Source: Rhodobiaceae bacterium (lineage in GTDB: Bacteria > Pseudomonadota > Alphaproteobacteria > Rhizobiales > Tepidamorphaceae). From it: 64,000 bases of DNA. This document shows, piece after piece, positions 17,879 to 26,194 of the stretch. Location of the stretch: assembly GCA_020637855.1 (NCBI GenBank), contig JACKJR010000001.1, positions 620,001 through 684,000 of the forward strand, written 5' to 3'. The notes beneath the pieces were generated by a model, which made no database searches, was not told where the DNA came from, and saw only the letters and a list, made by a program, of their open reading frames with translations. The position numbers were made by a program, and so were the translations under genes. Numbering within the stretch: the stretch's first letter is position 1; every line of letters begins with the position of its first letter.

Positions 17879-19183
17879 ATGAAGGCCGACACGAATCGTT
17901 TGATCCCGACCCGCCGCCGTGTCCTGACGGGCGCGGCTACACTCATTGGTGCCACTGCGCTGTCATCGCCGTTCGTGTTGCGCGCCCGCGCGGCCGATAC
18001 TGTGAAGATCGGCCTGATCCATCCAACGAGCGGTTTTTATGCCAATGCCGGCAAGCAATGCCGCGCCGGCGCCGAGCTTGCAATTGCCGACGTCAATGCC
18101 AATGGCGGGCTGAAGGGCCTCGACGGGGCAATGGTGGAGGCTGTTACCGCCGACGTCGAGTCCGTTCCCGAAAGCGCCCGCGCACCGGTCGGTTCGCTCG
18201 ACGATGCCGGAGTTCTTGGCATTGTCGGCGCCTATGCCAGCGGCATCGCGCTCGTTGCCAGCGAAGCGGCGGCCGAACGCCTCATTCCCTTCTGCGTCGA
18301 TGTCGGCGTTTCCGACCGCATTGTCCGGCGTGGACTGACGAACGTATTCCGCCTCGGCCCGGGCTATACCCAGGCGTCGCTGGCGCTTGCCGACAAGATC
18401 GTCGATCTGAATGACGATGGCCGCCGCGTAATGATCGTCCATGTCGATGCGCCATACGGGCGTGGCGTGGCGCTGCGCTTGGGCGATGTTTTCGATCAGG
18501 TCGGCATCGAGGTCGCCGAGCTCGTGCCCACAGCCGTCGGCATCGAGGATTTCCGTGCAATCGTCCGCCGCGTCGAGGCTGTCGATCCCGACGTGCTGGT
18601 GCCGGCGGTATTCTTCGAGGACTACGCCAACCTGGTCCGCGCGGTGAAAGGCAGCACCAAGGCTCCGCGCTTGATCGCCTCGCTGTTCGGCGGCGCCGCA
18701 TCCAGCCCGCTGTTCCTGAACGAGCATGCCGACATCGCCGAGGGCATTGCCGATGCCTGTCACTGGTATGACCCCGGCAGTCCGCAGCAGGCGGCGCGTA
18801 TCCGTGCCGCCAAGGCGCTGGATCTGCCTTACGGGCATGAGGTTTTCATGGCCTATAATGCGACGCGGCTGCTGATCGACGCCATCGACAAGGCAGGTTC
18901 GCGAAACCGCGAGGCGGTCACCGCCGCGCTCGCCGTGTCCCGCTTCGCCGATCACGGCATGCCCTATGATGCGACGCAATTCGAGGAAGGACAAAACCTC
19001 GGCGCCGTGCCTGCGATCACGCAGGTGCAGAAAGGCGAGATTCGTCTCGTCGCGCCGGCATCCTTCGCGGAAGCCGAACTGGCATTGACCAAAACGCCGC
19101 CGCCACCCCCGCCCGTGCCGGCGGAAGGTGCCGATGCATCTGCGGCCGCGCCTGACGGTGAACCGGCTGCCCCGGGGCAGTAG
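17879..19183 (+). CDS. periplasmic type I substrate-binding protein (LivJ-like)
   Basis: The 434-residue protein has a Tat-type signal (TRRRVLTGAATLIGATALSS, cleavage near RARA) followed by a Leu/Ile/Val-type binding fold: VKIGLIHPTSGFYANAGKQ and GVLGIVGAYASGIALVASEAA. It would deliver a ligand to an ABC permease, but no permease or ATPase gene is adjacent, so it is an orphan. An odd feature is a C-terminal Pro-rich tail (KTPPPPPPVPAEGAD). The ligand is unknown. It follows the coiled-coil operon by 59 nt and may be cotranscribed with it. Confidence 0.8.
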   Translation: MKADTNRLIPTRRRVLTGAATLIGATALSSPFVLRARAADTVKIGLIHPTSGFYANAGKQCRAGAELAIADVNANGGLKGLDGAMVEAVTADVESVPESARAPVGSLDDAGVLGIVGAYASGIALVASEAAAERLIPFCVDVGVSDRIVRRGLTNVFRLGPGYTQASLALADKIVDLNDDGRRVMIVHVDAPYGRGVALRLGDVFDQVGIEVAELVPTAVGIEDFRAIVRRVEAVDPDVLVPAVFFEDYANLVRAVKGSTKAPRLIASLFGGAASSPLFLNEHADIAEGIADACHWYDPGSPQQAARIRAAKALDLPYGHEVFMAYNATRLLIDAIDKAGSRNREAVTAALAVSRFADHGMPYDATQFEEGQNLGAVPAITQVQKGEIRLVAPASFAEAELALTKTPPPPPPVPAEGADASAAAPDGEPAAPGQ

Positions 19184-19200
19184 GCTGAGTGCCCGACTTT

Positions 19201-19638
19201 TTAGTCGTTGCCCGGTTCGATCCCGAATTCCTTCATCAGTTCGGCCTTTGTGACGCGCGGGGTGGCGTCGGCGAAAGCGTAGCGGTCGGGTTGTTCGTCG
19301 ACATAGATATGCCGCTTGAGCTCGATGCCCGATGCATCGTCGAGAGAGTCGACCGACACGATCAGCATCATCTCTGGCTGGTTCGCGAGCCGGTAGAACA
19401 GGCTTGATCCGCAAGTTGAGCAGAAACCGCGCTCAGCCCATTTGCTGGAACGGAACCAGCGCAGGCCAGTGTCGTTGATCCAGGTAACGTCATCGCCTGC
19501 GCAATGCACCGACATGTAGGGTCCCGCTGACCATTTCCGGCACATGCCGCAATGGCACATGTTGTATTCCGGCTGTGGCACGCTGACCTCGTAGCGCACG
19601 TTGCCACACAGGCAGCCGCCCTGTTTGCGCTCGCTCAT
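19201..19638 (-). CDS. GFA-family zinc protein (CENP-V/GFA domain)
   Basis: The 145-residue protein carries the GFA zinc-binding cysteines: GGCLCGNVRYE, CHCGMCRKWSAG and GFCSTCGSSLFYR. The family is named for glutathione-dependent formaldehyde-activating enzyme, though most members lack demonstrated formaldehyde activity. It is cytoplasmic. GGAGGAGAT upstream of the ATG is a strong ribosome-binding site. It converges on the preceding binding-protein gene with only 17 nt between stops. Confidence 0.88.
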   Translation of the reverse strand: MSERKQGGCLCGNVRYEVSVPQPEYNMCHCGMCRKWSAGPYMSVHCAGDDVTWINDTGLRWFRSSKWAERGFCSTCGSSLFYRLANQPEMMLIVSVDSLDDASGIELKRHIYVDEQPDRYAFADATPRVTKAELMKEFGIEPGND

Positions 19639-19778
19639 CCGATCTCCTCCATGACATTCAGGCCGCGATCCTACGCCATGATGTGTGTCATTCCGATACC
19701 GCTCACGTGATTGGGATTGGGTCTTGATCCTCCGGCCACGTAATCTGTGATCTTCGCATACATAGGGAGGAAACCTCG

Positions 19779-20258
19779 ATGATGCCTGCGATGATCCGTG
19801 CCGGCCTGACCACCGCGTTGCTGATGTTCATGGCTGGCGCCTCCCTGGCGCTCGATGCGCGCGAGGGCTGGCAGGTATTGCCAACATCGAAGAGCTTCGA
19901 CCAGCTGGTGGCCGACACGCAAGAAGCGGTCAAGGCCGGCAAGATGGGCCTGGTGACGCAGGCCTCGGCCTCCGCTGGCGCGGCGGGGCAGGGCATCACC
20001 ATTCCCGGCAACCGGGTGATCGGCGTCTACCGAAACGATTTTGCTCGCCGCATGCTGGAGGCGAGCATCGCCGCTGGCATCGAAGCCCCGATCCGCCTCT
20101 ATCTCACCGAGAATGCCGATGGCACCGCGACACTCTCCTACAAGACACCAACCTTCGTCTTTGCGCCTTACATGAACGAGGGCGGTGACGCCCTGAAGGA
20201 ACTGGCCGGTGAGCTGGATGCCATCTTCGCGGCGATTGCGGAAGCCTCGGTGAAATAG
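19779..20258 (+). CDS. exported DUF302 protein
   Basis: The 159-residue protein has a signal peptide (residues 1-25, ending SLALDA) and a DUF302 domain (SKSFDQLVADTQEAVKAGKM, RRMLEASIAAGIEAPIRLYL, KTPTFVFAPY). The family is widespread and often lies in redox-stress or metal contexts; its biochemical role is unknown. AGGGAGGA precedes the ATG. It is divergent from the GFA gene and converges on the LprI-like gene 9 nt beyond its stop. Confidence 0.82.
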   Translation: MMPAMIRAGLTTALLMFMAGASLALDAREGWQVLPTSKSFDQLVADTQEAVKAGKMGLVTQASASAGAAGQGITIPGNRVIGVYRNDFARRMLEASIAAGIEAPIRLYLTENADGTATLSYKTPTFVFAPYMNEGGDALKELAGELDAIFAAIAEASVK

Positions 20259-20267
20259 ACGCCTTCT

Positions 20268-20702
20268 TCAGTCGATGCCATATCGCGCCTTGAGGTCCTT
20301 GGTTCTGGCTTCGGTCATATCGAGCGCGCATGACATTGCCGCATTGCCGGCTCCCGATCCGCCATACCACTCGTAGGGAACGGCCTGCAGACAGTCGTTT
20401 TCCTTGAACTTGATCCAGCCGCGCTGGCCCTCAAGCAGAACCTGCTTCCAGATCTTGCGCTGGTCGGCGGGCACATAGTCGCTCGCCTCGATCGACTTCT
20501 GCACCAGCTTCCAGATCCGGTTCAACTCGGCGTCGGCGCGCTTGTATTCTTTCTCAAGGCACCCGCCCATCTCGACGGTCGTGGTCGCATTCTCGCACGC
20601 GGCTTGAACGTTATCCGCGCCGGACAAGATGAATCCGCCTACCAGAGCAAGCGCGCAAGTGGCTGTGCGCAAAGTGTTTTCAGACAAGAAGTGAATCGCC
20701 AT
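20268..20702 (-). CDS. exported LprI/DUF1311-like lysozyme inhibitor-type protein
   Basis: The 144-residue protein has a signal peptide (residues 1-34, ending VQAA) and the LprI N-terminal-type pattern: CENATTTVEMGGCLEKEYKRA, ADAELNRIWKLV, RGWIKFKENDC and AMSCALDMTEARTKDL. Four cysteines suggest two periplasmic disulfides. LprI of Mycobacterium inhibits lysozyme, but most family members are untested. The ATG at 20702 is chosen since it begins the signal peptide; the frame is open further upstream with no sensible leader. Confidence 0.8.
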   Translation of the reverse strand: MAIHFLSENTLRTATCALALVGGFILSGADNVQAACENATTTVEMGGCLEKEYKRADAELNRIWKLVQKSIEASDYVPADQRKIWKQVLLEGQRGWIKFKENDCLQAVPYEWYGGSGAGNAAMSCALDMTEARTKDLKARYGID

Positions 20703-20825
20703 GTGAAGGTGCTCCAAATCGGATGAACGGACCGCAGCTATGCAACTATGCCATGGTACTGAACGCGGTGGTAAAGTATCAACGGTGAGATGCCCGCCAA
20801 GTGGCCCGAAGAAACGGAGGAAACC

Positions 20826-21674
20826 ATGCCGGCAGACCGTGCCGCCTGTCAGACCTTCATGGACCTGCATCTGCAGGACGGCCTGTTCGTCATGCCCAAC
20901 CCATGGGATATCGGTACGGCGCGCATCCTGACCACAATGGGCTTCAAGGCACTGGCCAGCGCGAGCTGGGCACTGGCCTTCACGCAAGGGGTGCGCGATG
21001 GCGAGATGGCTGTCTCGCGCGAAACGGCGATTGACCATGCCAGCCTGATCCGCGAAGCCTCCGGCCTGCCGGTCAACGGTGATTTCGAGAACGGTTTCGG
21101 CCACGACCCCATCGATGTGCGCGAGACGGTGCTGGACGCCATAGACGCAGGTCTCGCCGGTTGCTCGATCGAGGATTCAACCGGCGACAATAAAGAGCCC
21201 CTCTACGAGGAAGGATTGGCAATCGAGCGCATCGTGGCGGCGCGCACGGCGATTCAGGAAACCGGCGTTCCCTTCGTGCTCACGGCCCGCTGCGAGGCGT
21301 TTTTGTTCGATGTCGAGCAACCGTTCAAGTTCGCGCTCGAACGGCTGCGGAAGTTCGTCGAAGCCGGTGCGGACGTTATCTATGCGCCCGGCATAACCGA
21401 TGCGCACGAAATTGCCACGCTTGTTCGCGAGGGCGGCGCGGCGGTCAATGTCCTGGGCGGTGTCGGCCGTCATCCGCTCGGGTTGGTCGAGCTTGAATCC
21501 CTCGGCGTCAAACGGGTCAGCATAGGCCCCCAACTGATCCGCGCGGCATTGGGCGGCTTCATGCGCGCGGCTGCCGAGATCAGGGACAAGGGCACTTTCA
21601 GCTTCGTCTCGACCAATGCCACCAGCGCCGACATCAATCCCTTCCTCGCCTCATCCGCAGACAGAAAGTCATGA
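20826..21674 (+). CDS. isocitrate lyase / PEP mutase superfamily protein, non-lyase type
   Basis: The 282-residue TIM-barrel protein shows FVMPNPWDIGTARILTTMGF, VNGDFENGFGHDP, CSIEDSTGD and LTARCEAF, the pattern of the large PEP-mutase-like group. It lacks the lyase Cys motif KKCGH; the equivalent stretch reads STGDNKEPLYEEG. The substrate is therefore not predictable, probably an oxaloacetate- or phosphonopyruvate-like acid. ACGGAGGA precedes the ATG at 20826. Its stop overlaps the start of the GNAT gene by 4 nt, so they are coupled. Confidence 0.8.
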   Translation: MPADRAACQTFMDLHLQDGLFVMPNPWDIGTARILTTMGFKALASASWALAFTQGVRDGEMAVSRETAIDHASLIREASGLPVNGDFENGFGHDPIDVRETVLDAIDAGLAGCSIEDSTGDNKEPLYEEGLAIERIVAARTAIQETGVPFVLTARCEAFLFDVEQPFKFALERLRKFVEAGADVIYAPGITDAHEIATLVREGGAAVNVLGGVGRHPLGLVELESLGVKRVSIGPQLIRAALGGFMRAAAEIRDKGTFSFVSTNATSADINPFLASSADRKS

Positions 21675-22372
21675 CATCGCCAATCCCGCCACTGCCGCGC
21701 CAGCGCCCGCCCCGCACGGCGCTCGAAGGCCGCACCTGCCGCGTCGAGCCGGTTACGCCGGAGCATTTTGCAGGCCTCTGGGACGCCTACATTGCTGATG
21801 CGCAAGGACGCATCTGGGACTATCTCCCTTATGGCCCGTTCGCCAGCCGTGATGACTTCATGACGTTTGCGGGCGCAACCTACCTTGGCGAAGATCCGCT
21901 CTTTCACGCGATCATCGATACTGCCACCGGCAAGGTGGCAGGCGTCGCGAGCCTGATGCGCATCGTGCCGGAACACGGCGTTATCGAAGTCGGCCATATC
22001 AACTACGCACCGGCGCTCCAGAAGACGCCGGCGGGTACGGAGGCGCAGTATCTGCTGATGAAGCGCGTGTTCGACGAACTCGGATACCGCCGCTACGAGT
22101 GGAAATGCGACAATGCAAACGAAGGTTCAAAAGCGGCGGCACTGCGCTACGGCTTTCACTTTGAAGGCATCTTCCGCAACCATCTGGTCGTGAAGGGCAG
22201 GAACCGCGACACGGCGTGGTTCTCCATCATCGACAGCGAATGGCCTGCAGTCCGCGCAGCCTTCGAGCGCTGGCTCGATCCCGATAATTTCGATGCCGCA
22301 GGCCGCCAGAAAACACCATTGGCCGCGAATGCATCGCGGCAGCAGCAACAACAGCAACAACAGCAGCAATGA
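21671..22372 (+). CDS. RimJ/RimL-type GNAT acetyltransferase with polyglutamine tail
   Basis: The 233-residue protein is a GNAT of the RimJ/RimL/YdaF type (RVEPVTPEHFAGLWDAY, VAGVASLMRIVPEHGVIEVG, YEWKCDNANEGSKAAALRYG). These proteins acetylate N-termini, amino sugars or small amines; the substrate here is unknown. After the domain comes a 17-residue basic linker and ten consecutive glutamines up to the stop. The tail is encoded by mixed CAG/CAA codons at 22340-22369. It is coupled to the preceding gene and 10 nt ahead of the SDR gene. Confidence 0.85.
   Translation: MTSPIPPLPRQRPPRTALEGRTCRVEPVTPEHFAGLWDAYIADAQGRIWDYLPYGPFASRDDFMTFAGATYLGEDPLFHAIIDTATGKVAGVASLMRIVPEHGVIEVGHINYAPALQKTPAGTEAQYLLMKRVFDELGYRRYEWKCDNANEGSKAAALRYGFHFEGIFRNHLVVKGRNRDTAWFSIIDSEWPAVRAAFERWLDPDNFDAAGRQKTPLAANASRQQQQQQQQQQ
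22340..22369 (+). repeat. (CAR)10 trinucleotide repeat encoding polyglutamine
   Basis: Ten in-frame CAG or CAA codons in a row, directly followed by TGA. Codon order is CAG CAG CAA CAA CAG CAA CAA CAG CAG CAA. Interruptions reduce slippage compared with a pure repeat, which suggests the glutamines are kept or the tract is old. Confidence 0.95.
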
Positions 22373-22382
22373 GGGAGCATCC

Positions 22383-23126
22383 ATGGCGGGCCGTCTGAAG
22401 GGCAAGATCGCAGTGGTGACCGCGGCGGGGCAGGGGATCGGCCGGGCGATAGCGGAAAGCTTCGTGGCAGAAGGTGCAACCGTCTGGGCGACGGATATCG
22501 AAATTGCCAAACTCGACGGCATCAAACGCGCCAAGCGCCGCAAGCTGAACGTCATGTCGACGCGGGCAGTCGATGCGTTCGCGCAAAAGGTTGGCGACGT
22601 CGACATCCTCGTCAATGTCGCAGGCTTCGTGCATCACGGCTCGGTACTGGAGTGTTCCGACGCCGACTGGGACTTCTCCTTCGATCTCAACGTCAAATCG
22701 ATGCATCGCACGATCCGCGCCTTCCTGCCCGGCATGCAGCGCAAGGGCGGCGGTTCGATCATCAACATGTCGTCGGGCGCTTCCTCGCTGAAAGGCACGC
22801 CCAAACGCCATGCCTACGGCGCTTCGAAAGCAGCCGTGATCGGCTTGACCAAGGCGGTTGCCGCCGACTTCATCAAGGACAAGGTTCGCTGCAATGCCAT
22901 TTGCCCGGGCACGGTGCGCTCGCCCAGCTGGGACGCGCGGGTGAGTGCGCTCGGCGAGGAGATGGGCGGATACGAAAAGGCGCTCGAATGGTTCATGTCG
23001 CGCCAGCCGTCGGGGCGCATCGGCGAGCCGGAAGAAGTCGCGGCACTGGCCGTTTATCTCGCAAGCGATGAATCCGCCTTCGTCACCGGCACCGAGATCA
23101 AGATCGACGGTGGCTGGACTCTGTAA
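22383..23126 (+). CDS. SDR dehydrogenase, BDH2/DHRS6-like
   Basis: The 247-residue short-chain dehydrogenase has a Rossmann start (VVTAAGQGIGRAIAESFVAEG), NVAGFVHHGSVLEC, the catalytic Ser in INMSSGASS, and Tyr-x-x-x-Lys in HAYGASKAAVIGLTK. AGFVHHG, DWDFSFDLNV, AVAADFIKDKVRCN and IKIDGGWTL resemble mammalian BDH2 (DHRS6) closely. BDH2 is described as a cytosolic hydroxybutyrate-type or 4-oxo-proline dehydrogenase. Beside denD, a polyhydroxy-acid substrate is plausible here. GAGGGAG precedes the ATG. Confidence 0.85.
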   Translation: MAGRLKGKIAVVTAAGQGIGRAIAESFVAEGATVWATDIEIAKLDGIKRAKRRKLNVMSTRAVDAFAQKVGDVDILVNVAGFVHHGSVLECSDADWDFSFDLNVKSMHRTIRAFLPGMQRKGGGSIINMSSGASSLKGTPKRHAYGASKAAVIGLTKAVAADFIKDKVRCNAICPGTVRSPSWDARVSALGEEMGGYEKALEWFMSRQPSGRIGEPEEVAALAVYLASDESAFVTGTEIKIDGGWTL

Positions 23127-23156
23127 TTGTAATTCCCCGCAGAAAGGGATTTGAAG

Positions 23157-24134
23157 ATGCATGTGCTGATCCTTGGAGCGGCCGGAATGATCGGCCGCAA
23201 GCTGACCGACCGCATCATTGCCGACGGGACGCTGGCGGGCCGGAAAGTCACAAGGCTGACGCTGCATGACGTCGTCATGCCGGCAACGCCGGCAGATGCC
23301 GGCATTGAAATCGAAACATTCGCAAGCGACTTCTCTGTACCGGGCGCCGCCGGGAAGCTGATTGCCGGCAAGCCGGACGTGATCTTTCATCTGGCGGCCA
23401 TTGTTTCCGGTGAGGCGGAAACCGATTTCGACAAGGGATACAGGGTCAATCTCGACGCGACGCGCATGTTGTTCGAAGTGATCCGTGCCGATGAGAGCTA
23501 TTGCCCGCGGGTCGTGTTCACGTCATCGCTTGCGGTGTTCGGCGCGCCGTTTCCGGACGTTATTCCCGACGATTTCCACCTGACGCCGCTGACCTCCTAC
23601 GGCGCGCAGAAGGCTTGCGGCGAGATGCTGCTGTCCGACTTCACACGCAAGGGCATGTTCGACGGCATCGGTATCCGCCTGCCGACCATCTGCGTGCGTC
23701 CCGGCATGCCCAACAAGGCGGCATCCGGGTTTTTCTCCGGCATCATCCGCGAGCCGCTGGCAGGTGCCGAAGCCGTGCTGCCGGTGTCAACCGAAGTGGT
23801 TCACTGGCTCGCCAGTCCACGCGCGGCAATCGGTTTCCTGATCCACGCGGCGGGGCTGGACGGGAAGGCACTTGGACCGCGCCGTAATCTGACCATGCCG
23901 GGTCTTGGCATTTCTGTTGGCGATATGATCGCGGCGCTGCGGGAGGTTGCGGGAGAAAAGGTTGCCGCACGTGTCCGTCAGGAGCGCGACCCGTTCATCG
24001 AAACCATCGTCGCCGGCTGGCCGTCTCGGTTCGACACGCGTCGTGCGTACGATCTGGGGTTCACGGCGGATGCCGATTTCAAGTCGATTATCCTGGCACA
24101 CATTGAAGATGAACTGGGCGGACAGATCGCTTGA
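23157..24134 (+). CDS. denD: D-erythronate dehydrogenase (NAD-dependent epimerase fold)
   Basis: The 325-residue extended SDR begins VLILGAAGMIGRKLTDRI and includes IFHLAAIVSGEAETDFDKGY, FTSSLAVFGAP, and YGAQKACGEMLLSDF with the catalytic Tyr/Lys pair. These are features of DenD, which oxidises D-erythronate to 2-oxo-tetronate, the entry step of the pathway finished by OtnI, OtnK and OtnC. ltnD, otnC and otnK lie 2-7 kb downstream, supporting this. AAGGGA is 7 nt before the ATG at 23157; a TTG at 23151 is less likely. Confidence 0.85.
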   Translation: MHVLILGAAGMIGRKLTDRIIADGTLAGRKVTRLTLHDVVMPATPADAGIEIETFASDFSVPGAAGKLIAGKPDVIFHLAAIVSGEAETDFDKGYRVNLDATRMLFEVIRADESYCPRVVFTSSLAVFGAPFPDVIPDDFHLTPLTSYGAQKACGEMLLSDFTRKGMFDGIGIRLPTICVRPGMPNKAASGFFSGIIREPLAGAEAVLPVSTEVVHWLASPRAAIGFLIHAAGLDGKALGPRRNLTMPGLGISVGDMIAALREVAGEKVAARVRQERDPFIETIVAGWPSRFDTRRAYDLGFTADADFKSIILAHIEDELGGQIA

Positions 24135-24143
24135 ATGGAAGTG

Positions 24144-24899
24144 CTATTCGCCCGTCCGGATAAGGAATAGCGGCCTTGAGCCGCCGGGATCGCGAATCCA
24201 TACCGGGCCATCCTGCTGCGAGAAGCTCAGGCGCTCCTTGCCGGTGGAATCGAGAACGCTGAGTAACCCGCCTTCCAGCTTCCAGCCGGCAAGGTCGAGT
24301 ACCGTGATGGCATCGCTGCAGCCGTCCTGTGGTGTCAGCGCGGGAAGCCCGGCGCTGCCGTCTTCATCCGACATCGCGACTGAGCAAAGCGGTGAACTGC
24401 CGTCAGCGCCGCGCGCAAACGTCCATGTTCCCGCGATACCGGCTCCGCCGGTTCCTTCGCTTTGCGCGGCAGCCGCATCACCTGCTGCAGCCGCATCGAC
24501 CGCCAGATAAGCGATGCCGCCTGCGGGAAAACGACCCACACGGATGCCATCGCCGATGTCCTGGAACTCGATCATCAGCTGTCCTTCGTTGCCGAGGAAC
24601 TGCAGCGGTGTGCCATCGTTGCCGCCGATCCATTGGGTCATCTGCGGTAGCGTGGTGAATTTCGGTGCGCATTCCGCATCCGCAACGACACTGCCGGGTG
24701 GCGGTAAGGAACCGCCATCGGGAGCTGTAAGCGGCTGGGCGCCTGCGGCGGGCGGCTCCAGCGAAAGCCCGCAGACAACGATCCCGTCCGCGCCGGCAAG
24801 CGTAAAACGTTCCGCAGCCGCCATATTTGCCGTCAGGCCAAGAGCCAGAGCGGCAAAAGCGGCGGTCGCAACCGGACGAAACGGGATAGTCACCGGCAT
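24144..24899 (-). CDS. exported AprI/Inh-type protease-inhibitor-domain protein
   Basis: The 251-residue protein has a signal peptide (residues 1-28) and a C-terminal AprI/Inh (Omp19-like) domain: AGTWTFARGADGSSPLCSVA, GCSDAITVLDLAGWKLEGG, LLSVLDSTGKERLSF. The domain is known in inhibitors of secreted metalloproteases and in Brucella Omp19. There is no lipobox at the signal cleavage region. The N-terminal 130 residues are unassigned, with a second similar-looking beta region. It interrupts the tetronate genes and converges on denD. Confidence 0.75.
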   Translation of the reverse strand: MPVTIPFRPVATAAFAALALGLTANMAAAERFTLAGADGIVVCGLSLEPPAAGAQPLTAPDGGSLPPPGSVVADAECAPKFTTLPQMTQWIGGNDGTPLQFLGNEGQLMIEFQDIGDGIRVGRFPAGGIAYLAVDAAAAGDAAAAQSEGTGGAGIAGTWTFARGADGSSPLCSVAMSDEDGSAGLPALTPQDGCSDAITVLDLAGWKLEGGLLSVLDSTGKERLSFSQQDGPVWIRDPGGSRPLFLIRTGE

Positions 24900-25116
24900 G
24901 GTGGCTCCATCATCATGTCAATTGGCGGCGCAATTAGGTCTGCGTGTTCTGCGCTGCTGGTCGGCGCGGCATTCAAGCATAAGCTTGGCGCTACGTCGCC
25001 TCCAATATTTATCGGCAGCAGCGCATGTGATGGCGCCGAACGGTGTCGGAATTGCGACACCGGGGTCTGGACTCAAACAGGGTTTGGAGCGTCAGTGAGG
25101 AAAAATCGATCAAGTT

Positions 25117-26079
25117 TCACGAGCGTAGCGGCGTTTCGTTGACCGGCGTCAGCGGTTTGCCTGTTTTCTTCCAGTTGAGCAGGTTGTCTACGACAAGCTG
25201 GCCCATGGCGTTACGCGTGTGCACCGATGCCGAGCCGACATGGGGCAGCAGAACGATGCGATCAATGTCCAGCAAACCTTGCGGCACGTTCGGCTCGTCC
25301 TCGAAGACATCGAGCCCCGCCGAATGGATCGTGCCGTCCTTCAGTGCTTTGATGAGAGCGTTCTCGTCCACGACACTGCCGCGCCCGATGTTGATCAGGA
25401 TGCCGTTCGGGCCAAGCGCCTTGAGTATATCAGTGCTGACCGCGTGCTGGGTCGATTCGCTTCCCGGAACGACGACCATCAGGGTATCCACGGCAGAGGC
25501 CAGACCTTCCAGCGTATCATGGTAGGCATAGGCCACATCGGAGGCCTTGCTGCGGTTGTAATAGGAGATATCCAGCCCGAAAGCCTCGGCTCGCCTGGCG
25601 ATCGCCTTGCCAATACGTCCGAGCCCGAAAATGCCAAGCTTGCGGTCGCGCAATGTCGATTTTGTCAGCGGATACGGCCTCTGCGGCCATTTCCCGGCGC
25701 GCAGATAGCGTTCTGCCGCGGGCAATTCCCGCGCTGTCATGAGCAGAAGGGCCATCGCTGTATCGGCGACTTCCTCTGTCAGCACATTGGGCGTGTTGGT
25801 GACATAAACGCCGTGCTGTCCGGCCCATGCCGCATCGACAGTGTCGTAGCCAACGCCGAAATTGGAGACGATTCCCAGCTTGGGCATGCGGCTCATCAAT
25901 GCTGCATCGACGGTCACGTGGCCGCCGCAGGCAATGGCGACAACCGTGTCCGATACTTGCTCGAGCAAAGCTTCCCCGTCACTGGCTTCCCATAGCTTGT
26001 GGACGTTGAATGCAGTTTCGAGCTGGTCGATGATCATCCCCATCATCTGTCCGGGCATCAGCAGATCGGGCTTTGCCAT
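25117..26079 (-). CDS. D-2-hydroxyacid dehydrogenase (GhrB/hydroxypyruvate reductase-like)
   Basis: The 320-residue NAD(P)-dependent dehydrogenase carries GYDTVDAAWAGQHGVYVTNTP, nucleotide-binding KLGIFGLGRIGKAIARRAEAFG, catalytic Arg in NIGRGSVVDENAL, Glu in DVFEDEPNVP and the His in LLPHVGSASVHTR. Family members reduce glyoxylate, hydroxypyruvate or 2-keto-gluconate. Divergent position next to ltnD suggests a role in polyhydroxy-acid metabolism. AAAGGAT precedes the ATG. The 217-nt gap before the inhibitor gene holds no other gene that I can see. Confidence 0.88.
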   Translation of the reverse strand: MAKPDLLMPGQMMGMIIDQLETAFNVHKLWEASDGEALLEQVSDTVVAIACGGHVTVDAALMSRMPKLGIVSNFGVGYDTVDAAWAGQHGVYVTNTPNVLTEEVADTAMALLLMTARELPAAERYLRAGKWPQRPYPLTKSTLRDRKLGIFGLGRIGKAIARRAEAFGLDISYYNRSKASDVAYAYHDTLEGLASAVDTLMVVVPGSESTQHAVSTDILKALGPNGILINIGRGSVVDENALIKALKDGTIHSAGLDVFEDEPNVPQGLLDIDRIVLLPHVGSASVHTRNAMGQLVVDNLLNWKKTGKPLTPVNETPLRS

Positions 26080-26194
26080 TGATTAATCCTTTTTGGTTTT
26101 GCCGGAGTTCCCCGGAATGCTTCCTGTCCTTATCATATTCATCGTATCGGGCTCATCCGTTAGCGGATAGCGGCTGTGCAGAAGGAATGTAATC

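Noticed and set aside
19194..19207. CGACT-TTTT-AGTCG hairpin between convergent genes as a terminator
   Set aside because: Only 5 bp of stem, with the T-run in the loop and the stop codon of the GFA gene inside it.
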